DNA from: Mycobacterium sp. ENV421
GTDB taxonomy: Bacteria > Actinomycetota > Actinomycetes > Mycobacteriales > Mycobacteriaceae
Direction of reading: 5' to 3'
NCBI RefSeq assembly: GCF_002887815.1
Contig: NZ_PDHO01000006.1
Location: forward strand, 62,001 to 126,000
DNA length: 64,000 bases
Shown here: positions 19,089-29,302 of the stretch, piece after piece
Numbering within the stretch: the first letter of the stretch is position 1
Layout of the letters: every line of letters starts with the position of its first letter
The notes under the pieces: generated by a model
Seen by the model: the letters and a program-made list of their open reading frames with translations, nothing else
Told to the model about the DNA's origin: nothing
The model's database searches: none
Position numbers and translations under genes: made by a program

Positions 19089-19157
19089 TGCCTGTGCATT
19101 GCCGATCACGACCGGTCGCACCGACTGGAACCGATTCACACGACAAGGGAGTCACCT

Positions 19158-19817
19158 ATGGCATTTCATCGCACCGTTTTGAGCGCTGTCGGACTGACGG
19201 CGGCCGCCGTGCTCTTCGCGGGCTGTTCCTCGACCAGTACGACGGCGGAGTCGTCATCGAGCACCTCGCCTGCGGCGACCACGACGACCTCGACCACCAC
19301 CTCGGCGGCGGCCGCACCGGCCGGCACGCTCGTCGGCCCCGGTTGCGCGAGCTATGCCGAACAGGTGCCTACCGGACCCGGTTCGGTCGCGGGCATGTCG
19401 AAGGACCCGGTGACGGTGGCAGCCAGCAACAACCCGCTGCTGAAGACGCTGACGTCGGCGCTGACGGGCAAGCTCAACCCGAACGTCAACCTGGTGCAGA
19501 CCCTCGACAGCGGGCAGTTCACCGTGTTCGCGCCGACCGACGACGCGTTCGCCAAGCTCGATCCCGCCACCGTCGAGAAGCTCAAGACCGACTCGGACCT
19601 GCTGACCTCGATCCTGACCTACCACGTGGTTCCGGCGCAGGCCAGCCCCGCTCAGGTCGTCGGCCAGCACAAGACCGTCCAGGGCGCAGAGGTCACGGTG
19701 ACCGGATCCGGTGACGCGCTGAAGGTCAACGACGCCAACGTCGTGTGCGGCGGTGTGCAGACGGCCAACGCCACGGTCTACCTGATCGACACGGTGTTGA
19801 TGCCGCCCGCCCAGTGA
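19158..19817 (+). CDS. mpt83: Fasciclin-domain lipoprotein, MPT83-like
   Basis: The 219-residue protein has a signal peptide with lipobox LFAGC, a Ser/Thr/Ala-rich linker (possible O-glycosylation region), and a fasciclin (FAS1) domain from about 95 to the end with [13 protein letters not shown] and the ILTYHVVP motif. FAS1 proteins act in adhesion; MPT83 is a surface antigen and TLR2 ligand in the M. tuberculosis complex. AAGGGA with 7-nt spacing supports the ATG at 19158; the longer frame reading from 18741 is discarded. It shares strong similarity with the next gene, so the pair looks like a tandem duplication. The dipZ gene that lies between them in M. tuberculosis is absent here. Confidence 0.93.
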   Translation: MAFHRTVLSAVGLTAAAVLFAGCSSTSTTAESSSSTSPAATTTTSTTTSAAAAPAGTLVGPGCASYAEQVPTGPGSVAGMSKDPVTVAASNNPLLKTLTSALTGKLNPNVNLVQTLDSGQFTVFAPTDDAFAKLDPATVEKLKTDSDLLTSILTYHVVPAQASPAQVVGQHKTVQGAEVTVTGSGDALKVNDANVVCGGVQTANATVYLIDTVLMPPAQ

Positions 19818-19912
19818 CCCGGCGCGCTCCGCACGAACCACGACAACTCTCAACACATCGCCACGGTGCGCTGACCTCTTCTGGCGCAACGTCTTACGAA
19901 AGGAATGAACGA

Positions 19913-20509
19913 ATGTCGATGAAGGTATCCACGAAGGTCGCGTCGATGGCCGGCCTCACCATGGCCGCGGTGTTCTCGGTGGGCCTGGCTCCCGTCGCCG
20001 CCGCCGACAACCACTCAGGTCCGGTTGGGCCGGGTTGCGCGGCCTACGCCGAGCAGGTGCCCACCGGGCCGGGTTCGGTGAGCGGAATGTCGATGGCCCC
20101 GGTCGCCACCGCGGCCGCCAACAACCCGATGCTGACCACCCTGACGGCTGCGCTGTCCGGCAAGCTGAACCCCGAGGTCAACCTGGTCGACACCCTCAAC
20201 GGCGGGCAGTTCACCGTCTTCGCGCCTACGGACGACGCTTTCGCGAAGATCGACCCGGCCACCATCGACCAGCTCAAGACCAACAAGGACCTGCTGACCT
20301 CGATCCTGACCTATCACGTGGTTCCGGGTCAGGCCACACCCGACAAGGTGGTGGGGACTCACAAGACCGTCCAAGGCGCGGACCTGACGGTCACCGGCTC
20401 GGGCGATCACCTGCAGGTCAACGGTGCCAACGTGGTGTGCGGTGGCGTGCGCACCGCCAACGCCACGGTGTACCTCATCGACACGGTGCTGATGCCGCCG
20501 GCGCAGTAG
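19913..20509 (+). CDS. mpt70: Secreted fasciclin-domain protein, MPT70-like
   Basis: The 198-residue protein has a Sec signal peptide ending in APVAAADN, with no lipobox, so it is released. The mature protein is one FAS1 domain that closely matches the upstream gene: both share [21 protein letters not shown] openings and end in DTVLMPPAQ. Two Cys (in GPGCAAY and VVCGG) are conserved and probably form a disulfide, as in MPT70. AAAGGA with 8-nt spacing supports the ATG at 19913. It is likely co-transcribed with the lipoprotein version, giving one anchored and one free form of the same domain. Confidence 0.93.
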   Translation: MSMKVSTKVASMAGLTMAAVFSVGLAPVAAADNHSGPVGPGCAAYAEQVPTGPGSVSGMSMAPVATAAANNPMLTTLTAALSGKLNPEVNLVDTLNGGQFTVFAPTDDAFAKIDPATIDQLKTNKDLLTSILTYHVVPGQATPDKVVGTHKTVQGADLTVTGSGDHLQVNGANVVCGGVRTANATVYLIDTVLMPPAQ

Positions 20510-20630
20510 ACCGGCGCGACCCGTACGCCGGCCGGCTCGGTGATCGAGAGCTCGGGCGGCGTGCGGGTCACCCCGCGGGTGAGGACCTGCGTCGCGCATA
20601 CCTTCAGCATGGAAAGGGCAGCATAGGAAC

Positions 20631-21974
20631 ATGCCCACACTGTTGTGGTTCCGTCGCGACCTGCGCCTGAACGATCTGCCCCCGCTGTTGGAGGCTGCCG
20701 CCGACGGCAACGAGGTGCTCGCCTGTTTCGTGCTGGACCCACGTCTGGAGACGTCATCGGGCCCACGTCGGCTGCAATTCCTCGGGGATTCGCTGCGCAC
20801 GCTCGCCGACTCACTCGACGGCCGGCTGCTGATCACCCGCGGGCGGCCCGAGGAACGAATCCCCTTGCTGTGCAAGCAGATCAACGCCACTGAGGTGCAT
20901 GTCTCGGCCGACTTCACCCCGTTCGGGGTGCGGCGCGACGCGGCGGTCACGGCCGCACTGGCCGAGACGGGGGCGACGCTGCAGGCCACCGGTTCGCCCT
21001 ATCTCGTCACGCCGGGTCGGGTCACCAAGGACGACGGCACCCCGTACAAGGTCTTCACCCCGTTCCTGGCCCGGTGGCGGGAAGTCGGATGGCGCGGTCC
21101 CGCCGCGTCGGCAACAGCGAAGGTGAACTGGATCGACCCGGCGGACCTGCCCGCGAAGCTGCGGGTGGACGCCCCCGACCCGGGTGCCGACCTCGACCTC
21201 GAGGCCGGCGAGGCGGCGGCGCTGGCCGGGTGGAAGGAGTTCGTCCGATCCCATCTGGCCGACTACGACGAGGATCGCAACCGGCCGGACAAAGCGGCCA
21301 CCAGCCGGATGTCGGCGCATCTGAAGTTCGGCACGATTCACCCGAGGACGATGGCCGCCGACCTCGACTTCCGCACCAAGGGTCCGGCTTCGTATCTGCG
21401 GGAGCTGGCGTTCCGGGACTTCTACGCCGCGGTGCTCGACCAGTGGCCGGACAGCGCGTGGTGGAACTGGAACCGAAACTTCGACGCCATCGAGGTGGAC
21501 ACCGGCCCCGAGTCGACGAAGGCGTTCGAGGCCTGGAAGGAGGGCCGCACCGGATTTCCGATCGTCGACGCCGGGATGCGTCAGCTGCGCGACTCGGGAT
21601 TCATGCACAACCGGGTGCGGATGATCGTGGCGTCCTTCCTGGTCAAGGATCTGCATCTGCCGTGGCAGTGGGGCGCCCGGTGGTTCCTCGAGCAGCTGGT
21701 CGACGGCGACATGGCCAACAATCAGCACGGCTGGCAGTGGTGCGCCGGGTCCGGGACCGACGCGGCCCCCTACTTCCGGGTGTTCAACCCGACCACCCAG
21801 GGCCAGAAGTTCGACCCCGACGGGGAGTACATCCGGCGGTGGGTGCCCGAGCTCGCCGACGTCACCGATGTCCACAAGCTCAAGGGCGGCCCACCACCCG
21901 GTTATCCGGAGCCGATCGTCGACCACGCCGCGGAGCGGGTCGAAGCGCTGCGGCGCTACGGCCAGATCGGCTGA
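20631..21974 (+). CDS. phr: Deoxyribodipyrimidine photolyase (class I CPD type)
   Basis: The 447-residue protein is a photolyase/cryptochrome family member that repairs UV pyrimidine dimers with light energy and FAD. The N-terminal antenna domain begins PTLLWFRRDLRLNDLP. The FAD domain has TSRMSAHLKFGTIHPR, RELAFRDFYAAVL, GFPIVDAGMRQLRDSGFMHNR (quoted in part) and NNQHGWQW, the family signature. These are the FAD-binding and dimer-contact regions of class I enzymes. It follows mpt70 by 121 bases on the same strand. M. tuberculosis lacks a photolyase, whereas environmental mycobacteria often have one, which fits a light-exposed habitat. Confidence 0.94.
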   Translation: MPTLLWFRRDLRLNDLPPLLEAAADGNEVLACFVLDPRLETSSGPRRLQFLGDSLRTLADSLDGRLLITRGRPEERIPLLCKQINATEVHVSADFTPFGVRRDAAVTAALAETGATLQATGSPYLVTPGRVTKDDGTPYKVFTPFLARWREVGWRGPAASATAKVNWIDPADLPAKLRVDAPDPGADLDLEAGEAAALAGWKEFVRSHLADYDEDRNRPDKAATSRMSAHLKFGTIHPRTMAADLDFRTKGPASYLRELAFRDFYAAVLDQWPDSAWWNWNRNFDAIEVDTGPESTKAFEAWKEGRTGFPIVDAGMRQLRDSGFMHNRVRMIVASFLVKDLHLPWQWGARWFLEQLVDGDMANNQHGWQWCAGSGTDAAPYFRVFNPTTQGQKFDPDGEYIRRWVPELADVTDVHKLKGGPPPGYPEPIVDHAAERVEALRRYGQIG

Positions 21975-22031
21975 GCTCGGGTCGAAGCGGTATGCCAGAA
22001 TTACCGCAGTTGCCGAGTGACAGGAGCCGCA

Positions 22032-22286
22032 ATGGTCAGCACCGAGGTGGAGCGCTATTCAGAGGTCGATCCGGCCGACGTACCCTCAGCTGCCTGGGGC
22101 TGGAGCAAGGTCAATCCGCGCACCTGGCACGCTCTCGGCATCTTCGTCACGGTCTTCCTGCTGGCGATGTTGAAGGGCAATCACGTCGGCCACGTCGAGG
22201 ATTACGTGCTGATCGTGTTCGCGGTGCTGGTGTTCGCCGTGACCGTGCGCGACTGGTGGGGTCGCCGCCGCGGCTGGATCCGCTAG
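22032..22286 (+). CDS. DUF2631-like small membrane protein
   Basis: The 84-residue protein starts at the ATG preceded by AGGAG (22022-22026). A charged N-terminal part with a Trp-rich stretch (AAWGWSKVNPRTWHALG) leads to two transmembrane segments joined by a short loop (MLKGNHVGHVED), and a basic end (RDWWGRRRGWIR). This matches Rv2876, the DUF2631 family restricted to actinobacteria, also found next to mpt70. Role unknown. The basic C-terminus is predicted to face the cytoplasm. It converges on rlmN. Confidence 0.85.
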   Translation: MVSTEVERYSEVDPADVPSAAWGWSKVNPRTWHALGIFVTVFLLAMLKGNHVGHVEDYVLIVFAVLVFAVTVRDWWGRRRGWIR

Positions 22287-22295
22287 GCCGACGCG

Positions 22296-23387
22296 CTAAC
22301 CGCTGGCGGCGAGCTGGCCGCATGCCGCGGCGATCTCCCGCCCGCGGGTGTCGCGCACAGTGCATGACACTCCCTGAGCGCGCACCCGGCGGACGAATTC
22401 GCGTTCCACCGGCTTGGGGCTGGCGTCCCACTCACTGCCCGGCGTCGGGTTCAGCGGAATCAGGTTCACGTGCGCCAACGGGCCGAGGGCCTGATGCAGC
22501 TTCTTGCCGAGTAGATCAGCACGCCAGGGCTGATCATTGACGTCGCGGATCAGCGCGTACTCGATCGACACCCGCCGGCCGGTCTGGTCGGCGTAGTAGC
22601 GCGCGGCGTCAAGCACGTCGCTGACCTGCCAGCGGTTGTTCACCGGCACCAGGGTGTCGCGAAGCTCATCGTCCGGCGTGTGCAGTGACAACGCCAGCGT
22701 CACACCGAGGTGTTCGTCGGCGAGCTTGCGCATCGCCGCTGCCAGCCCGACGGTCGACACCGTGACCGACCGCGCGGAGATCCCGAAGCCCTCCGGGGGC
22801 GCCGCGGTGATGCGCTGCACGGTGGCAAGCACCCGCGCATAGTTGGCCAGCGGCTCACCCATCCCCATGAACACGACATTCGACAGGCGTTCGCCGAACT
22901 CGTCGCGCGAGGTCACCGCCGCCGCCCGAACCTGCTCCAGGATCTCGGCGGTGCTCAGATTGCGGGTCAGCCCGCCCTGTCCGGTCGCACAGAACGGACA
23001 CGCCATGCCGCAGCCGGCCTGCGACGAGATGCACACCGTGTTGCGGTTCGGGTAGCGCATCAGCACCGACTCGAACGTGGCGCCATCGTGGGCGCGCCAC
23101 AACGTCTTTCGGGTCTCACCCGCGTCGCACTCGATTTCTTTGGCCACCGTGAGCAGCTTCGGGAACAGCGCATCGGCGACGGCGTCGCGGACCGCCGCGG
23201 GCAGATCGGTCATCTGCTGAGGATCGGCGAGCAACCGGCCGTAGTACTGCTGCGCGAGCTGCTTGGCCCGAAATGCCGGCAACCCCAGTTCGGCCACCGC
23301 GGCCGCGCGGGCCGCGGCATCCAGGTCGGCGAGATGCCGCGGCGGTAACCCACGCCGCGGTGCCTCGAAGACGAGCTCTTGTTTCAT
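22296..23387 (-). CDS. rlmN: 23S rRNA (adenine-2503 C2)-methyltransferase RlmN
   Basis: RlmN is a radical-SAM enzyme that methylates A2503 of 23S rRNA and A37 of some tRNAs. The 363-residue protein has the radical-SAM cluster motif [11 protein letters not shown] (C-x3-C-x2-C) and a late Cys in IAAACGQLA expected for the methyl-relay pair. The frame is open upstream to 24131, into cdsA, but the ATG at 23387 has GGAG just before it and gives the normal length, so the longer frame is rejected. It is the last gene of the pyrH-frr-cdsA-rlmN run. Confidence 0.95.
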   Translation of the reverse strand: MKQELVFEAPRRGLPPRHLADLDAAARAAAVAELGLPAFRAKQLAQQYYGRLLADPQQMTDLPAAVRDAVADALFPKLLTVAKEIECDAGETRKTLWRAHDGATFESVLMRYPNRNTVCISSQAGCGMACPFCATGQGGLTRNLSTAEILEQVRAAAVTSRDEFGERLSNVVFMGMGEPLANYARVLATVQRITAAPPEGFGISARSVTVSTVGLAAAMRKLADEHLGVTLALSLHTPDDELRDTLVPVNNRWQVSDVLDAARYYADQTGRRVSIEYALIRDVNDQPWRADLLGKKLHQALGPLAHVNLIPLNPTPGSEWDASPKPVEREFVRRVRAQGVSCTVRDTRGREIAAACGQLAASG

Positions 23388-23404
23388 TGGCTCCAGTATG
23401 GCGG

Positions 23405-24271
23405 TCAGGCCAGCAGAGTCAGGACTATCCAGCCGGCGACCGCAGACGGCAGCATCGCGTCGACGCGGTCCATGATGCCGCCATGGCCGGGCAGCAGCGT
23501 GCCCATGTCCTTGATACCGAGGTCGCGCTTGACCTGGGACTCCACCAGGTCGCCGAGGACTCCGGTAATCACCAGCATCAGCCCGAGCGGCAGACCGACC
23601 CAGGCCGGCTTGTGCAGCAGGAACGTGACCGAAAGCACGGCCGCGGTGACGCCGAACAACAGCGAGCCGCCCAGGCCCTCCCAGGATTTCTTCGGGCTGA
23701 TCGCCGGGGCCAGCAGATGCTTGCCGAACAGCACGCCGGCTGTGTAGCCGCCGATGTCGGCGAACACGACGGTGGCGATCACGGTGAAGACCCGGGCGCC
23801 GCCGTTGTCCTGGAAGATCAGCAGCGCGGTGAAACTCGCGAACAACGGCACCCAGGTGGCCAGCAGCACCGAGGCGGCGATGTCGCGAAGATAGTTGACC
23901 GGCTGCTCGCGCAGACCCTGACCGAGCAGGCGCCACACCATGGCGACCACGATCGTGGCACCGTAGGCGCCCAGCGTTCCCGCCACGCCCCACGGCCAGG
24001 CCAGCCAGATCATCGCCTGGCCACCGAGCAGCAGCGGCACGACGGGCATCACATACCCGTGCTCGCGAAGCCGGCGGACCACCTCGTGGGTGGCGATCGC
24101 CATCGCGATGGCCAATAGCGGCATCCACCACTTCGGGGCGAACAGCAGGCTGCCGATCGCCATCGCGCCGAGCACGACGCCGACGGCGATGGCGGCGGGC
24201 AGATCACGCCCTGCGCGCGAACTCTTGGGCGATGGCTGCGCGGCCGCGCCGCCGGTATCGGTTTCCGCCAC
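23405..24271 (-). CDS. cdsA: Phosphatidate cytidylyltransferase
   Basis: CdsA makes CDP-diacylglycerol from phosphatidic acid and CTP, the branch point for PI, PG, PE and cardiolipin. The 288-residue protein has about seven transmembrane segments and the CdsA signature near its end, [20 protein letters not shown], then GGIMDRVD. The start is a GTG and no clear ribosome site is seen. It lies between frr and rlmN on one strand. Confidence 0.95.
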   Translation of the reverse strand: MAETDTGGAAAQPSPKSSRAGRDLPAAIAVGVVLGAMAIGSLLFAPKWWMPLLAIAMAIATHEVVRRLREHGYVMPVVPLLLGGQAMIWLAWPWGVAGTLGAYGATIVVAMVWRLLGQGLREQPVNYLRDIAASVLLATWVPLFASFTALLIFQDNGGARVFTVIATVVFADIGGYTAGVLFGKHLLAPAISPKKSWEGLGGSLLFGVTAAVLSVTFLLHKPAWVGLPLGLMLVITGVLGDLVESQVKRDLGIKDMGTLLPGHGGIMDRVDAMLPSAVAGWIVLTLLA

Positions 24272-24294
24272 TTCGATGCGTTGCTGAAAGGTGG

Positions 24295-24852
24295 CTACAC
24301 CTCCAGCAATTCGCCTTCCTTGTGCTTGACCAACTCGTCGATCTGGCCGACATAGGTGGCTGTGGCCTTGTCCAGATCCTTCTCGGCGCGCCCGACCTCG
24401 TCCTCGCCGGCTTCGCCGTCCTTGCGGATGCGGTGCAGTTCCTCCATGGCACGACGGCGCACGTTGCGCACCGCCACCTTGGCGTCCTCACCCTTGGACT
24501 TGGCCTGCTTGACCAGATCGCGGCGGCGTTCCTCGGTCAGCTGCGGGATCGACACCCGGATGATGTTGCCGTCGTTGGTGGGGTTCACCCCGAGATCGGA
24601 GTGGCGGATCGCGTCTTCGATCGCCCGTAGCTGCGACGCCTCGTAGGGCTTGATGACGACCATCCGTGCCTCGGGCACGTTGACGCTGCACAGCTGCGTG
24701 ATCGGCGTCGGCGACCCGTAGTAGTCGACGACGACGCGGGAGAACATTCCCGGGTTGGCCCGTCCGGTCCGGATGGACGCCAAGTCGTCGCGGGCGACCG
24801 AGACGGCCTTCTCCATCTTCTCTTCGGCATCGAAGAGAGCCTCTTCAATCAT
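24295..24852 (-). CDS. frr: Ribosome recycling factor
   Basis: RRF splits post-termination ribosomes together with EF-G. The 185-residue length is exactly the usual one. Family landmarks are [11 protein letters not shown], the helical C-terminus and the [16 protein letters not shown] stretch. The ATG at 24852 has GAGGAGG 8-15 bases upstream; the 15-codon longer frame is rejected. It follows pyrH by 13 bases, the classic pyrH-frr pair. Confidence 0.97.
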   Translation of the reverse strand: MIEEALFDAEEKMEKAVSVARDDLASIRTGRANPGMFSRVVVDYYGSPTPITQLCSVNVPEARMVVIKPYEASQLRAIEDAIRHSDLGVNPTNDGNIIRVSIPQLTEERRRDLVKQAKSKGEDAKVAVRNVRRRAMEELHRIRKDGEAGEDEVGRAEKDLDKATATYVGQIDELVKHKEGELLEV

Positions 24853-24865
24853 GTAGTGGTCCTCC

Positions 24866-25606
24866 TCAACCGCTGACCAGAGTTCCGATCTTCTCACCTG
24901 CGACCGCCCGGGCGATATTCCCGTCGGTGAGCAGGTTGAAGACCAGGATCGGCATTCCGTTGTCCATGCACAAACTGAACGCCGTGGCGTCGGCGACCTG
25001 AAGCCCGCGATCGAGCACTTCGCGGTGGCTGATCTCGGTGATCATCTGGGCCTTCGGGTCCTGTCGCGGATCGGCGGTGAAGACGCCATCGACAGCCTTG
25101 GCCATCAGCACGATATCCGCACGGATCTCCAGGGCGCGCTGCGCCGCTGTGGTGTCGGTGGAGAAGTACGGCAGACCCATGCCGGCTCCGAAGATCACCA
25201 CGCGCCCCTTCTCCAGGTGCCGCACCGCGCGCAAGGGAATGTAAGGCTCCGCGACCTGCCCCATGGTGATGGCGGTCTGAACCCGGGTGACGATGCCTTC
25301 CTTTTCCAGGAAGTCTTGCAGCGCAAGGCTGTTCATGACCGTGCCGAGCATGCCCATGTAATCGGAGCGGGTGCGTTCCATCCCGCGCTGCTGCAGCTGC
25401 GCGCCGCGGAAGAAGTTGCCGCCGCCGATGACGACAGCAACCTGGACGCCACTGCGGACCACCTCGGCTATCTGGCGGGCCACCTGGGCGACGACGTCGG
25501 GATCCAACCCGACCGATCCGCCGCCGAACATCTCCCCACCGAGCTTGAGCACCACCCTGTTGAAATGTGGGCGCAATTCCTGAGAATCCGTCGCCGTCTC
25601 CCCCAT
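24866..25606 (-). CDS. pyrH: Uridylate kinase
   Basis: PyrH phosphorylates UMP to UDP, with GTP activation and UTP inhibition in bacteria. The 246-residue protein shows [23 protein letters not shown], the Asp in MGMLGTVMN (uridine site neighbourhood) and [17 protein letters not shown], all standard for the bacterial amino-acid-kinase-fold enzyme. The ATG at 25606 is chosen over an upstream extension of 24 codons with no family likeness. First gene of the pyrH-frr-cdsA-rlmN run. Confidence 0.97.
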   Translation of the reverse strand: MGETATDSQELRPHFNRVVLKLGGEMFGGGSVGLDPDVVAQVARQIAEVVRSGVQVAVVIGGGNFFRGAQLQQRGMERTRSDYMGMLGTVMNSLALQDFLEKEGIVTRVQTAITMGQVAEPYIPLRAVRHLEKGRVVIFGAGMGLPYFSTDTTAAQRALEIRADIVLMAKAVDGVFTADPRQDPKAQMITEISHREVLDRGLQVADATAFSLCMDNGMPILVFNLLTDGNIARAVAGEKIGTLVSG

Positions 25607-25730
25607 CAGACTCCTCGGACTAGTCGGGCTCCTGGCATGAGAGTGCCATCCCGGCGACTTTCGGGACGGCACTTCCATCCTGCCTCATCGCCGAAGGTGC
25701 CGATTTCCCGGGTTATGCCGGGTGCGCCCA

Positions 25731-26084
25731 TCACCACAGCACAGCGATACCCGCTGCCGTCAGCGATAAGACCCCCACCGAGAGGAAGACCGGGCGCGGA
25801 ACCGGCTCGCCGGTGCGCCGCTGCCGGGCGTTGCCCATACCGAGCAGGCCACCGATCACCACCAGGATGGCCAGCTTGACCCCGATCTTGGGATAGTTCA
25901 AGACAATTCCGGCGGGCCACGGCGCGGCCAGCGCCAGACCGGTGAGCAGCGACACCAGCAGGCCGTAGTCCATCAACCGGGTGGTGCGAAACCTCCGGGC
26001 GGCTCCCTCGGCCGCCCACGCGCCGAACGTCACCGCGAACCCGACGATGTGCACCAGCACAACTACATGACGTAGTAGTTCCAT
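25731..26084 (-). CDS. Small four-helix membrane protein, unknown
   Basis: The 117-residue protein is mostly hydrophobic with about four membrane segments and a His in the first helix (HVVVLVHIVGFAVTFGAWAAE is the opening region, quoted in part). A basic segment (ARRFRTTR) follows it. I do not recognise the family; the His-containing first helix loosely recalls small heme or copper membrane proteins, but no metal-binding set is complete. It stands alone between pyrH and the methyltransferase gene. Confidence 0.7.
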   Translation of the reverse strand: MELLRHVVVLVHIVGFAVTFGAWAAEGAARRFRTTRLMDYGLLVSLLTGLALAAPWPAGIVLNYPKIGVKLAILVVIGGLLGMGNARQRRTGEPVPRPVFLSVGVLSLTAAGIAVLW

Positions 26085-26125
26085 GCGGCAGAGCCTACGA
26101 CACGACGTCGCCCATCAAGCGGCAG

Positions 26126-27278
<1,153 letters not shown>

Positions 27279-27316
27279 CTGATCCCGATTACGTTGCGCT
27301 GCAGCCTCGTTGGTTG

Positions 27317-29296
27317 TCAGTGATTGGCGTGGCAGGCTTTCGGTGGTGACGGCGGCAGGTCAAGCGCGGGATTACCGTCGAAGAAGCCGATCGGCTTGAG
27401 GTGGAATCCGGTGTAGGCGCACGGCATCACCGGCCAGTCCTCGGGCCGAACGATGTGGTGGGCCCCCACCGTGTACCAGAGCACCACGTCGGTGTTGTCC
27501 AGCGGGGCGTCGTCGGCGACGTACTCGGGCAGCCCCTGCGCCTCGGCGCACTGATACATGTAGTCCCCGGCGGCGAACTTCTCGGCCGGGTCGTACTTCG
27601 TCACCCACAGATTGTGTTGGACGAATCGGGCCCGGTCATAGATGTAGGAGCCCTCCTGCACCATCACCGGCACCGGGTCCCGCGGCACCAGCTTGTAACC
27701 CACCTCGGCGCCGAGTTCGTTGATCTTCGACGGGTTGGTGACTTTCCAGTAGCGCCCGGTCTGCCAGTTCCAGTCCCGGGCGCCCTCGGCCTCCGACGCG
27801 ACAAGGGTGTCTCGGGTGATCCAGGCATTGTGGTGCGGGTTGAGCGCCGGGTCGGGCTCGGCGATCGAATCCACCTCGTAGACACTGTTATCCGGACCAT
27901 CAATGGCCATGTCGAGTCGGAAACTGAAGAAGTGCTGGTGATTCGGGCCGTAGATACCCGGCGCCACCAGCTTGCCCCACCGCGGCTTCTCACCCTCGGG
28001 GATCGACCCCGTCGTGAGCACCCCGGAGAGTTTGACCTCCATCTCGATCGACGCGTCGTTGTACAGGTACCAGAAGAACCCGTACTCATAGTTGCCGACC
28101 GTGCAGATCATCGAGATCACCAGCCGGCGCGAGCGACGCACCTCGACCTCGCCCGTGCGGAAATCGGTGTGCTTCCAGGAGATTCCGTAGTCTTCTTCGT
28201 GCATGCAGATCGCGTTGGGGATGGTGACCGCATTGCCGTCGGAATCGTGCACCATGCCGTCGAAGTAGAAGATCTCGCCCAGACAGTCGCAACCCAGGGT
28301 CAGCGGGTTCGCCGAGAAGCCCATGCCGACCTCGCCCATGTCGAACACGTTCTTGTTCCAGTGTGTCGGCGAGGTGTCCCCGTACGGCACCACCATCTCC
28401 GAGAGCGCGGCCCGGTACATGATCGGCCGGACGGTGCCCCGGTCGTTGTAGGTGATCTCGTGCAATGTCAGGCCCTCGCGCGGGTTGAATCCCACTCGTA
28501 GAGACCACTTCTGCCACTCGACCTTCCAGCCGTCGACGGTGAAGCTCGGTCCGTCCGGCTGGGTGATCTCGATGGTCTTGACGTCGTCGCGGAACTCGGT
28601 GAAGGCCGGTCGGTTGTCGGCGTCGAACATGAACTGCGCCGAGTAGTTGCCCGCCTTGGGCGGCAACGGCACCACGCCGTGGTCTTCGACGTCGAGCACC
28701 GTCATGGAGTCGAGGTCGAAGGTCACGATTACGCCCTCCACCGGGCGGGCGTATCCGTGCTCCGACGGCGCCGCCCGCATGAAGGTGAGCGGGCGACAGA
28801 TCAGCGGCGAGTTCTCGTAGTGATCCTGCGCTCCGTAATAGCCGGCCGGCCACGGATCGATCATCGCCAGGTCGAAATCGGTGATGCCGCGCTTGCGCAT
28901 CGCCTCCTGCCAGCGTGGGTCGGCTCGGACCACCTCCTCGACGCCGGTCATGTGCTCGACCAGATACGACGGGAAGCGGCCGGGAATCGCAGTCCAGGAC
29001 TCCACCACCCGGGCGCCGATGTCGACGACCGACTCGTAGATCATCTTGGCCGCCCCGTCGTACATGGTGCAGAACGCCCGCCGCGGGACATCGGTCATCG
29101 ACTCAAACGTCAGCTGCGTGTTCTTGGCCGGCTCGGCGAGCTGGATCATCACGAATTTTAGTGTCGGAGTTGAATAGTCGGATTCTTTGACGATCGCGGC
29201 CGCCATCTCGATCTCGGCTCCGCTGAGCGGGTCGAGCGGGTAAGCGGCACGGTCATCGGTCGTTCCCGTGCTCAGCACGGTGCTGTCCATGGTCAT
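27317..29296 (-). CDS. Copper-containing primary-amine oxidase
   Basis: The 659-residue enzyme oxidises primary amines to aldehyde, ammonia and H2O2. Active-site landmarks are clear: NYEYGFFWYLY, where the first Tyr of N-Y-E-Y becomes the TPQ cofactor; copper ligands in NHQHFFSF and a third His in CAYTGFHLKP; and a catalytic-base Asp in the region VPYGDTSP. No signal peptide is visible, so it is cytosolic, unlike periplasmic E. coli TynA. It ends an operon-like run with an amine permease 6 bases upstream, which points to import and catabolism of an amine such as phenethylamine, tyramine or a short alkylamine. Its product H2O2 and aldehyde would need detoxification genes that are not nearby. 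Confidence 0.95.
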   Translation of the reverse strand: MTMDSTVLSTGTTDDRAAYPLDPLSGAEIEMAAAIVKESDYSTPTLKFVMIQLAEPAKNTQLTFESMTDVPRRAFCTMYDGAAKMIYESVVDIGARVVESWTAIPGRFPSYLVEHMTGVEEVVRADPRWQEAMRKRGITDFDLAMIDPWPAGYYGAQDHYENSPLICRPLTFMRAAPSEHGYARPVEGVIVTFDLDSMTVLDVEDHGVVPLPPKAGNYSAQFMFDADNRPAFTEFRDDVKTIEITQPDGPSFTVDGWKVEWQKWSLRVGFNPREGLTLHEITYNDRGTVRPIMYRAALSEMVVPYGDTSPTHWNKNVFDMGEVGMGFSANPLTLGCDCLGEIFYFDGMVHDSDGNAVTIPNAICMHEEDYGISWKHTDFRTGEVEVRRSRRLVISMICTVGNYEYGFFWYLYNDASIEMEVKLSGVLTTGSIPEGEKPRWGKLVAPGIYGPNHQHFFSFRLDMAIDGPDNSVYEVDSIAEPDPALNPHHNAWITRDTLVASEAEGARDWNWQTGRYWKVTNPSKINELGAEVGYKLVPRDPVPVMVQEGSYIYDRARFVQHNLWVTKYDPAEKFAAGDYMYQCAEAQGLPEYVADDAPLDNTDVVLWYTVGAHHIVRPEDWPVMPCAYTGFHLKPIGFFDGNPALDLPPSPPKACHANH

Positions 29297-29302
29297 TGTC
29301 GG

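Noticed and set aside
22296..24131. A 611-residue frame fusing RlmN to upstream sequence
   Set aside because: The extra N-terminus overlaps cdsA in another frame and lacks homology; the ATG at 23387 with GGAG gives the normal length.
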